From NCBI GenBank assembly GCA_946886875.1, contig CAMPJN010000280.1, forward strand, positions 1-5,346: DNA of 5,346 bases, read 5' to 3'. Positions 1-4,336 of the stretch are shown piece after piece. A model generated the notes under the pieces. That model was not told where the DNA came from, did not search any database, and was given only the letters and a program-made list of their open reading frames with translations. The position numbers and the translations under genes are program-made. This stretch comes from an uncultured Pseudomonas sp. Its GTDB lineage: Bacteria; Pseudomonadota; Gammaproteobacteria; Pseudomonadales; Pseudomonadaceae. Numbering within the stretch: the first letter of the stretch is position 1; every line of letters starts with the position of its first letter.

Positions 1-318
1 TACGTAGTGACCGAAAACTGCATCCGCTGCAAATACACCGACTGCGTCGAGGTGTGTCCGACCGATTGCTTTCACGAAGGCCCAAACTTCCTGGTGATCA
101 ACCCCGAAGCCTGCATCGACTGCAGCCTGTGCGCGCCGGAATGCCCGGCCGATGCGATCTTCGCCGACAAGGAAGTGCCGCCCGAGCAAAGCCATTTCAT
201 CGAGTTGAACGCCGACCTCGCTCAGCTCTGGCCGGTCATCACCCAGACCAATGCCCCCCTGGCGAATGCCGATGACTGGGTCGACCAGACCGACAAACTG
301 CAATTTCTGGAGCGCTGA
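1..318 (+). CDS. fdxA: 7Fe ferredoxin (FdxA/FdI type), 5' end cut by window edge
   Basis: This is a small soluble electron carrier with one [3Fe-4S] and one [4Fe-4S] cluster. The reading frame is open from base 1 (Y-V-V-T-E-N-C). Azotobacter FdI begins A-F-V-V-T-D-N-C, so only the initiator Met and about one more residue lie outside the window; the GTG at 7 is an internal Val and not the start. All nine FdI cysteines are present at the same spacing (FdI numbering C8, C11, C16, C20-Pro, C24, C39, C42, C45, C49-Pro). The C-terminal extension ending in L-E-R is typical of the approximately 106-residue proteobacterial family. The gene is first in view of a tight plus-strand operon, with the next start 2 bp after its stop. 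It encodes a 7Fe rather than an 8Fe ferredoxin. Its redox partner cannot be read from the sequence. This is the second ferredoxin-like locus only if the usual recA-linked fdxA also exists in the genome, which is not visible here. Confidence 0.95.
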   Translation, partial: YVVTENCIRCKYTDCVEVCPTDCFHEGPNFLVINPEACIDCSLCAPECPADAIFADKEVPPEQSHFIELNADLAQLWPVITQTNAPLANADDWVDQTDKLQFLER

Positions 319-320
319 CC

Positions 321-494
321 GTGCCCGAGCGCTTTAAACCCTGGTTCGAACGCGCCCTGCTGGCGGCGTTGATCGCCAGCGCCGCGGCCACCGGCAGCGC
401 GCGCCCACTGGACAGCGAGCAGCGCCAGGTCAAGCCGCCGGAAGTACCGACCCTGCTGGTGCCCAACGGCGAACCACTGCCGCCGACGAAATAG
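321..494 (+). CDS. small exported or membrane-anchored hypothetical protein (57 aa)
   Basis: This short frame has a GTG start 2 bp after the fdxA stop. A GGAG at 309-312, inside the fdxA 3' end, lies 8 bases upstream and supports both the start and translational coupling. The product starts MPERFKPWFERALLAALIAS, a basic, short N-terminus followed by a hydrophobic Ala/Leu stretch (about residues 12-24). A small-residue ATGSA site near residue 27 looks like a signal-peptidase I cleavage site. The predicted mature part is about 30 residues, Pro-rich and polar (KPPEVPTLLVPNGEPLPPTK). It has no cysteine, so it is not a lipoprotein and does not carry a metal centre through Cys. I do not recognise the family. 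Codon use (G/C third positions), the good RBS and the fit between two genes support it as real. If the hydrophobic stretch is not cleaved, it would be a single-pass anchor. Confidence 0.65.
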   Translation: MPERFKPWFERALLAALIASAAATGSARPLDSEQRQVKPPEVPTLLVPNGEPLPPTK

Positions 495-512
495 CGCCCA
501 CTGGAGATAACC

Positions 513-830
513 ATGCCCATAAGCCCCCAGATCCTGACTGCCGCCCCCAGCGAAATCCGCCTGCGCAAGGCGCAGAAAACCCTCGAGGTGCTCTGGCCGG
601 ATGGCCAGCTCAGCCGCCTGAGCTGCCTGGCCCTGCGCAAGAGCTGCGCCTGTTCGACCTGCGCCCAGGCCCGCCAGCGTGGTGCCCTGAGCCTGATCGA
701 CGCCGATGTCGGCGTCGACAAGCTGCAAGTCTCCGGCATCAGCGGACTGCAACTGTTCTTTAGCGACGGCCACTACCGCGGACTCTACCCCTGGGCCTAT
801 CTGCGCGAACTGGGCGAGCGCCTGCGATGA
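513..830 (+). CDS. DUF971 / GBBH-like N-terminal domain protein with Cys3His metal-site pattern
   Basis: This is a stand-alone 105-residue DUF971 (gamma-butyrobetaine hydroxylase N-terminal-like) domain. Family features include the opening I-R-L-x-K...L-x-V-x-W-P-D-G, the core L-S-C-L-x-L-R-x-S-C-A-C-S-T-C, and a C-terminal F-S-D-G-H...Y-P-W-x-Y-L-R. C45, C47, C50 and H87 form the C-x-C-x2-C...H pattern that holds structural zinc in human gamma-butyrobetaine hydroxylase (C38, C40, C43, H82), with nearly the same spacing. An extra Cys is at 38. No oxygenase domain follows, so hydroxylase activity is not expected. A GGAG at 503-506 sets the ATG start. The stop overlaps the next start (ATGA), implying translational coupling. 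DUF971 is also the C-terminal module of HCF101, an Mrp-type Fe-S scaffold, and an Mrp gene lies two genes downstream. A role in Fe-S handling is therefore a reasonable inference, but it is unproven. Confidence 0.9.
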   Translation: MPISPQILTAAPSEIRLRKAQKTLEVLWPDGQLSRLSCLALRKSCACSTCAQARQRGALSLIDADVGVDKLQVSGISGLQLFFSDGHYRGLYPWAYLRELGERLR

Positions 831-1837
831 ACCAACGCACCCTGCAACTGCTGGCGCCGCCCTTGGTCAGCCTGCGCCGCCTGTATCCCGGTATCGCCCT
901 GGGCGTGGTGCTGGCACTGGCCGGCAGTTTTCTCGCCGAGCATTACGCCGCACCGGCGCTGCTTTTGGTTTTGCTGTTGGGTTTCGGTTTCGCCAGCCAG
1001 GCCGGCGATGCGCGCCTGCAACCGGGGGTGGGCTTTTGCAGCCGCCAGGTGCTGCGCATCGGCGTGGCCCTGCTCGGCGCGCGCATCGGCATCGAGCAGG
1101 TGCTGGCGGTCGGTAGCTTGCCGCTGCTGGTGGTACTCGGCAGCACGCCTTTGGTGATAGGCGCGGCCCTGGCGCTCGGCCGCTGGCTGCGCCTGCCGAC
1201 CCTGCACAGCCTGGTCGCCGGGGTGGCGGTGGCGATCTGCGGGGTGTCGGCGGCCATAGCCGTGGCCGCGGTGATTCCCGCCGGGCGCCTGGAAGAACGC
1301 CGCCTGCTCGGCGTGGTGGTCGGCGTCACCGCCCTCGGCACCCTGTCGATGCTGCTCTATCCGCCGCTGCTGGCGGCCCTCGGCTATAGCGACCTGGACA
1401 GCGGCCTGTTGCTCGGCGCCAGCATTCACGACGTGGCCCAGGCTGCCGCGGCCGGTTATCTGGTCTCGGACAGCGCCGGCGATGTCGCCACCCTGACCAA
1501 GCTGCTGCGGGTCGCCCTGCTGGCGCCACTGGTGCTGCTGCTCGGCGTACTGCTGCGCAGCCGCGATAGCAGCGGCGGCGAGTTTCCCTATTTCCTACTG
1601 GGCTTTCTCGCCCTGTTCGGCCTCAACAGCCTGGGTTGGCTACCGGCCGGCCTGCGCGAGGTGCTGGTCGCCGCCTCACAGGCCTGCCTGCTGCTGAGCA
1701 TGGCCGCGCTGGGCATGCGCACCAGCCTCGGTGAATTGCTGGCCCAGGGCTGGAAACCCTTTCTCCTGCTGGTGCTGTTAAGCGCCGGACTGCTGCTGAC
1801 GGCGATGACGCTGCTGGCGCTGTTTGGCCCCGCATAA
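827..1837 (+). CDS. YeiH/UPF0324-family integral membrane protein (putative sulfate exporter family)
   Basis: This 336-residue, very hydrophobic inner-membrane protein has about nine or ten membrane segments, starting near residue 20. Conserved stretches of the YeiH family (Pfam Cons_hypoth698) are visible: L-L-G-A-R-I (82-87), A-I-C-G-V-S-A-A-I-A (136-145), G-A-S-I-H-D-V-A-Q-A-A-A-A-G (197-210), T-K-L-L-R-V-A (224-230) and A-A-L-G-M-R-T (293-299). Length is normal for the family. The family is labelled a putative sulfate exporter by annotation pipelines; the real substrate is poorly established, so this label is family-level only. The start ATG overlaps the DUF971 stop by 4 bp, so it is probably translated by coupling. 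It sits between a DUF971 protein and an Mrp ATPase. A sulfur-related role would suit an Fe-S operon, but that is inference from context. Confidence 0.88.
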   Translation: MNQRTLQLLAPPLVSLRRLYPGIALGVVLALAGSFLAEHYAAPALLLVLLLGFGFASQAGDARLQPGVGFCSRQVLRIGVALLGARIGIEQVLAVGSLPLLVVLGSTPLVIGAALALGRWLRLPTLHSLVAGVAVAICGVSAAIAVAAVIPAGRLEERRLLGVVVGVTALGTLSMLLYPPLLAALGYSDLDSGLLLGASIHDVAQAAAAGYLVSDSAGDVATLTKLLRVALLAPLVLLLGVLLRSRDSSGGEFPYFLLGFLALFGLNSLGWLPAGLREVLVAASQACLLLSMAALGMRTSLGELLAQGWKPFLLLVLLSAGLLLTAMTLLALFGPA

Positions 1838-1858
1838 ACCTTATCCGAGGAACACACC

Positions 1859-2959
1859 ATGAACGCTTGCGCCCCGTACCTTGCGCCAACCCCATTGTTG
1901 CAACAGGCCGAACTGGCCCTCAGCCAATGGATCGATCCCTACCTCGGCTGCGACCTGATTTCAGCCGGGGCCGTGCGCAGCCTGGATGCAACGGACGGGC
2001 AGTTGCGCCTGGCGATTCAACTGGGCTTTCCGGCCGAGGGCTACCGGCAAATCCTGGCGGAACAACTGCGCAGCCACTTGCTGGCGCAGACTGATGCCGA
2101 TGCGGTGGAGATCCAGGTGGACTGGGCCGTAGAGGCGGCACCCGCGACCGCCCAGGCCCTGCCCGCGGTCAAGCAACTGATCGCCGTAGCCTCGGGCAAG
2201 GGCGGGGTGGGCAAGTCCACCACCGCGACCAATCTGGCCCTGGCGTTGGCCGCCGACGGCGCGCGGGTCGGCATGCTCGATGCCGATCTCTACGGCCCCA
2301 GCCAGCCGCGCCTGCTCGGTCTGTCCGGTCTGCCGCAGAGTCACGACGGCAAGCTGCAACCCATGCTCGGCCACGGCCTGCAGTGCATGTCGATCGGCTT
2401 TCTGGTCGACGAGGAAGCCCCGGTGATCTGGCGTGGGCCGATGATCAGCCAGGCGCTGACCCGCCTGCTTAACGAAACCGCCTGGGACGATCTCGACTAT
2501 CTGATCGTCGACCTGCCGCCAGGCACCGGCGATATCCACCTGACCCTGGCCCAACGCATGCCGGTGTCCGCCGCGCTGATCGTCACCACGCCCCAGGACA
2601 TCGCCCTGCTTGATGCGCGCAAGGGCCTGCGGATGTTCGACAAGGTCAATGTGCCGGTGCTCGGCATCATCGAGAACATGAGCCTGCACGTCTGCAGCCA
2701 GTGCGGCCACGAGGAACACATCTTCGGCAGCGGCGGCGCGCGGCGCATGGCCGAGCAGTACGGCAGCCAAGTGCTCGGCGAACTGCCGCTGGATATTCGC
2801 ATCCGCCTCGGCGCCGACGACGGCCTGCCAATAGTGGTCGGCGCGCCCGAGGGCAGCCTGGCCCTGGCCTACCGCGACATCGCCCGGCGCAGCGCCGCGC
2901 GCCTGTCGTTGCAACCTCAGCAGGCGGGCCAGCCGCTGGTGACGATGGTCGAAGCTTGA
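1859..2959 (+). CDS. apbC: Mrp/ApbC (NBP35-type) iron-sulfur cluster carrier ATPase
   Basis: This cytosolic P-loop ATPase binds and transfers [4Fe-4S] clusters to apo-proteins. The N-terminal part (about 13-95) is a MIP18/DUF59-like domain with the D-P-Y-L-G-C-D-L-I-S-A-G-A-V-R pattern. The Mrp domain follows: deviant Walker A G-K-G-G-V-G-K-S (113-120), D-A-D-L-Y-G-P-S (141-148), W-R-G-P-M (191-195) and Walker B-like D-L-P-P-G-T-G-D (218-225). The cluster-binding C279-x2-C282 sits in N-M-S-L-H-V-C-S-Q-C-G-H. At 366 residues it is full length. The start is backed by CGAGGAA at 1846-1852, seven bases from the ATG, and lies 21 bp after the YeiH stop, so it is the last gene of the operon. In the Pseudomonas genomes I recall, apbC is next to metG; this setting differs, so it may be a second Mrp paralogue. 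The symbol rests on family membership, not proven orthology. Confidence 0.93.
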   Translation: MNACAPYLAPTPLLQQAELALSQWIDPYLGCDLISAGAVRSLDATDGQLRLAIQLGFPAEGYRQILAEQLRSHLLAQTDADAVEIQVDWAVEAAPATAQALPAVKQLIAVASGKGGVGKSTTATNLALALAADGARVGMLDADLYGPSQPRLLGLSGLPQSHDGKLQPMLGHGLQCMSIGFLVDEEAPVIWRGPMISQALTRLLNETAWDDLDYLIVDLPPGTGDIHLTLAQRMPVSAALIVTTPQDIALLDARKGLRMFDKVNVPVLGIIENMSLHVCSQCGHEEHIFGSGGARRMAEQYGSQVLGELPLDIRIRLGADDGLPIVVGAPEGSLALAYRDIARRSAARLSLQPQQAGQPLVTMVEA

Positions 2960-2964
2960 AACCG

Positions 2965-2993
2965 GTTTGCCGCATCCAGCAATGCCGGCAAAC
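2965..2993 (+). terminator. stem-loop after the Mrp gene, possible weak or Rho-assisted terminator
   Basis: The arms GTTTGCCGCAT (2965-2975) and ATGCCGGCAAAC (2982-2993) pair over 11 bp with one bulged C and a 6-base loop (CCAGCA). The hairpin begins 5 bases after the apbC stop, where an operon terminator or 3'-end stabiliser would be expected. No T-run follows (the next bases are AGCGCCAGCC), so it does not meet the usual intrinsic terminator form. It may act as an RNA 3'-end protector or a pause site. Confidence 0.45.
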
Positions 2994-3148
2994 AGCGCCA
3001 GCCGCCTACTCGATAAGAACAACCGGCCGACGAATGACCATATAGTCACCGGGAAATATCTTTTACATTGCCTGTCGCTTTGACAGCGCCCCTGGCTATC
3101 GACCACCCTATGCGGCCTGACCTTGGGCGCACACAGCATTCAAGGCGA
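2994..3148. other. non-coding stretch between the Mrp operon and ridA
   Basis: I see no convincing gene here. Codon bias and conserved protein motifs are lacking, and the frames crossing it are short or run out of phase into ridA. Base composition is mixed, with a less GC-rich part at about 3036-3070. A perfect TTGACA at 3080-3085 has no acceptable -10 box at 16-18 bp, so no promoter is called, although the ridA promoter must lie in or near this stretch. No end of a spoT-like gene, the usual upstream neighbour of ridA in Pseudomonas as I recall it, was recognised. Confidence 0.4.
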
Positions 3149-3178
3149 GACGACACGCCGCTACCCGTGGCGTGCGTC
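3149..3178 (+). promoter_or_regulatory. hairpin in the ridA leader region
   Basis: GACG (3149-3152) plus CACGCC (3154-3159) pairs with GGCGTG (3169-3174) plus CGTC (3175-3178). This gives a 10-bp GC-rich stem with a single bulged A and a 9-base loop (GCTACCCGT). The hairpin ends 18 bases before the ridA Shine-Dalgarno sequence. The following bases, ATTCTCAAC, are not a T-tract. It could be a leader structure of ridA or a leftover terminator of a previous neighbour. Only the base pairing is seen; the function is inferred. Confidence 0.4.
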
Positions 3179-3196
3179 ATTCTCAACACCGCTTAC

Positions 3197-3202
3197 AAGG
3201 AG
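3197..3202 (+). promoter_or_regulatory. ribosome binding site of ridA
   Basis: A near-consensus AAGGAG lies 5 bases before the ATG at 3208. It decides the start against an in-frame upstream GTG at 3172, which lacks a comparable site. Confidence 0.8.
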
Positions 3203-3207
3203 CTCCC

Positions 3208-3588
3208 ATGAGCAAGAGCGTTATCAGCAGCGACCAGGCCCCGGCCGCCATCGGCACCTATTCCCAGGCGATCAAGGCGGGAAATACCGTCTATATGTCC
3301 GGGCAGATTCCGCTGGACCCCAAGACCATGGAACTGGTGGAAGGCTTCGAAGCCCAGACCGTGCAGGTCTTCGAAAACCTCCAGGCCGTGGCCGAAGCTG
3401 CCGGCGGTTCGTTCAAGGACATCGTCAAGCTGAACATCTTCCTCACCGACCTGTCGCATTTCGCCAAGGTCAATGAAGTCATGGGCCGTTACTTCGAGCA
3501 GCCTTACCCGGCCCGCGCCGCCATCGGCGTCGCCTCCCTGCCGCGCGGCGCGCAAGTGGAAATGGACGCGATTCTGGTAATCGAGTAA
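3208..3588 (+). CDS. ridA: RidA family 2-iminobutanoate/2-iminopropanoate deaminase
   Basis: This soluble enzyme hydrolyses reactive enamine/imine intermediates (2-aminoacrylate and similar) made by PLP enzymes such as threonine dehydratase, protecting PLP enzymes from damage. At 126 residues it is the usual length for the trimeric YjgF/YER057c/UK114 family. Visible signatures are [12 protein letters not shown] (9-20), [10 protein letters not shown] (29-38), E-N-L-x-A-V...A-A-G-G (56-67), and [22 protein letters not shown] (101-122). R103 corresponds to the substrate-carboxylate Arg (R105 in E. coli RidA), and E118 to the catalytic-site Glu. The ATG at 3208 is chosen because AAGGAG (3197-3202) lies 5 bases upstream. 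A GTG at 3172 would add 12 non-family residues, run through the RBS, and start inside the hairpin. The gene appears to be a single-gene unit, with 248 bp upstream and a mobile element downstream. Confidence 0.96.
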   Translation: MSKSVISSDQAPAAIGTYSQAIKAGNTVYMSGQIPLDPKTMELVEGFEAQTVQVFENLQAVAEAAGGSFKDIVKLNIFLTDLSHFAKVNEVMGRYFEQPYPARAAIGVASLPRGAQVEMDAILVIE

Positions 3589-3590
3589 AT

Positions 3591-3657
3591 CCAGCGCTCG
3601 GATTGCATTCGGGCACGCTTCCTGTAGGAGGAGTAGCCCGTCTCGGCGGAGCGCTGG
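3591..3657. repeat. 9-bp inverted repeat pair downstream of ridA
   Basis: CCAGCGCTC (3591-3599) and GAGCGCTGG (3649-3657) are perfect inverted copies with a 49-base spacer. They start 2 bases after the ridA stop and end 1 base before the left REP. The spacer contains an extra GTAGGAG (3624-3630). A long-range hairpin could help end the ridA transcript, or the arms could mark the edge of an inserted segment. There is no T-tract after the right arm. Confidence 0.45.
3624..3630 (+). repeat. isolated GTAGGAG, possible decayed REP head
   Basis: GTAGGAG here matches the first seven bases of the REP at 3659, in the same orientation and 35 bp upstream. The bases after it (GAGTAGCCCGTCTCGGCGGA) do not form the clean short palindrome of a REP. 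It may be a degraded or different-class REP forming a direct pair with the intact one, or chance. Confidence 0.3.
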
Positions 3658-3658
3658 G

Positions 3659-3681
3659 GTAGGAGCCAGCTTGCTGGCGAT
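3659..3681 (+). repeat. REP element, left copy (3' side of the RAYT gene)
   Basis: This 23-bp Pseudomonas-type REP begins with GTAGGAG and contains the short palindrome GCCAGC-TT-GCTGGC (3665-3678), ending in GAT. It is an exact inverted copy of 4216-4238. The GTAG head points away from the transposase gene. REPs of this form are substrates of REP-associated tyrosine transposases in related genomes. Confidence 0.88.
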
Positions 3682-3695
3682 CTAGGTCGGTGGCG

Positions 3696-4166
3696 TCACA
3701 GCCAGTTCGCGTCCCACAGCGGATAGTCGCCAATGCGCCCGACTAGCCCAGCTCGCAGCGGGTTGGCGACTACATAACGCGCAATCGATTTCATATCTTC
3801 CTCCCGGCGCAGCGCATGGTCGTGGAAACCTTTCTGCCACAGTTTGCCGTTGTAAGCAGTGCGGGCTTTATTGATGGCAATGGCGCTGCGCGATTTGATG
3901 CGTTGCATCAGCGCTTGCACTGGCGTGTCGATAAGCTCAATCAGCCAATGAAAATGATCGGGCATCACGACCCAGGCCAGAGATTCGACAATCTTCGATT
4001 CATGCGCGTGGCGCATTTCGGTAATAAGCAGGCGGGCCAGTTGCCAGTCCTTGAAAACCGGCTTGCGCTCGTGGGTAACAGCGGTCAACAGATAAACCCG
4101 TCCGGGCTCGGAGAAGCGCCCTTGGCGAAGCGCATGGCCGCGGTGGGTGAAGAGGCTGGAATCCAT
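3696..4166 (-). CDS. REP-associated tyrosine transposase (RAYT, Y1/HUH family)
   Basis: This 156-residue single-domain transposase is related to IS200/IS605 TnpA and cuts and joins single-stranded REP DNA. Signatures are G-R-F-S-E-P-G-R-V-Y-L-L-T-A-V-T (16-31), V-M-P-D-H-F-H-W-L-I-E-L (67-78) with the metal-binding HUH pair H71/H73, and K-G-F-H-D-H-A-L-R (112-120). In Y-V-V-A-N-P-L-R-A-G-L-V (131-142), Y131 is the likely nucleophile. Length is typical for short RAYTs and no catalytic residue is missing, so it may be active. The ATG at 4166 is preceded by GGGAG (8-base spacing) and gives the family N-terminus M-D-S-S-L-F-T-H-R-G. The same frame stays open upstream to 4397, but that extension would read through the REP and an AT-rich region without family similarity. 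The gene stops 14 bp from the left REP. Confidence 0.92.
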   Translation of the reverse strand: MDSSLFTHRGHALRQGRFSEPGRVYLLTAVTHERKPVFKDWQLARLLITEMRHAHESKIVESLAWVVMPDHFHWLIELIDTPVQALMQRIKSRSAIAINKARTAYNGKLWQKGFHDHALRREEDMKSIARYVVANPLRAGLVGRIGDYPLWDANWL

Positions 4167-4215
4167 TCCAAGTACTCCCGAAATTTGCTTTGTATAGGTT
4201 TTGTAGGTCAAAAGC

Positions 4216-4238
4216 ATCGCCAGCAAGCTGGCTCCTAC
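4216..4238 (-). repeat. REP element, right copy (5' side of the RAYT gene)
   Basis: This is the exact reverse complement of 3659-3681: the palindrome GCCAGC-AA-GCTGGC lies at 4219-4232 and CTCCTAC closes the outer end (GTAGGAG on the minus strand). It lies 50 bp upstream of the RAYT start codon and so probably within, or next to, its promoter or leader. That raises the option that the transposase binds its own upstream REP and regulates itself. Confidence 0.88.
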
Positions 4239-4296
4239 ATGGTCCATGCTTCTATAAAACTTCCACATACAAAAAGATAAGTTATTTCTTGCTTGA
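4239..4296. other. AT-rich spacer upstream of the RAYT gene
   Basis: About 30 % GC over 4241-4300, in sharp contrast to the surrounding GC-rich genes. It contains no gene with family features. It is a natural place for the minus-strand RAYT promoter, but no -35/-10 pair with correct spacing was clear enough to call. Confidence 0.4.
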
Positions 4297-4315
4297 TAAA
4301 AGCGGCCTTGGCCGC
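4297..4315 (-). terminator. intrinsic terminator of the minus-strand SDR gene
   Basis: Read on the minus strand, GCGGCC-AA-GGCCGC (4315 down to 4302) is followed directly by TTTTATC. This gives a short GC-only stem (5-6 bp, effective loop of 2-4 bases) plus a short T-tract, 21 bases after the SDR stop codon at 4337. It would keep SDR transcription from running into the RAYT element. Confidence 0.6.
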
Positions 4316-4336
4316 GACTGGCGCACATCCACGAAT

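Larger units (their letters stand above)
3659..4238. mobile_element. REP-RAYT element: transposase gene bracketed by inverted REPs
   Basis: This 580-bp unit has perfect 23-bp inverted REPs at both ends, with GTAGGAG outermost on each side. A minus-strand Y1/HUH transposase gene of the RAYT family fills most of the interior. The unit lies between ridA and an SDR gene. RAYTs are usually single-copy, vertically kept genes rather than active insertion sequences, and are thought to drive spread of short REP/REPIN sequences. Exact identity of the ends fits a recent or selectively maintained pair. No target-site duplication is evident just outside the ends (GG on the left, AT on the right). Confidence 0.82.

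Noticed and set aside
797..1429. Minus-strand open frame of 210 codons across the DUF971/YeiH junction
   Set aside because: The product is Gln/Arg/Ala-rich with low complexity, typical of an antisense shadow, and it opposes YeiH-family conserved motifs.
3080..3085. Perfect TTGACA as a -35 box for ridA
   Set aside because: The bases 16-18 bp downstream are CCACCC-like. The nearest TATG-type sequence lies 23 bp away, so no acceptable promoter pair is formed.
1961..3139. Long minus-strand open frame of 392 codons opposite the Mrp gene
   Set aside because: It is antisense to a gene with clear Mrp motifs. High-GC genes commonly have open frames on the opposite strand, and the product shows no recognisable domain.
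3172..3207. N-terminal extension of RidA from a GTG start at 3172
   Set aside because: The extra 12 residues are not family-like and would be encoded across the strong AAGGAG site and part of a hairpin. The ATG at 3208 has ideal spacing and matches the family start.
3591..3681. CRISPR array or tandem repeat array near the REPs
   Set aside because: There are only a single intact REP and one partial head here, with no regular repeat-spacer spacing and no cas genes in the window.
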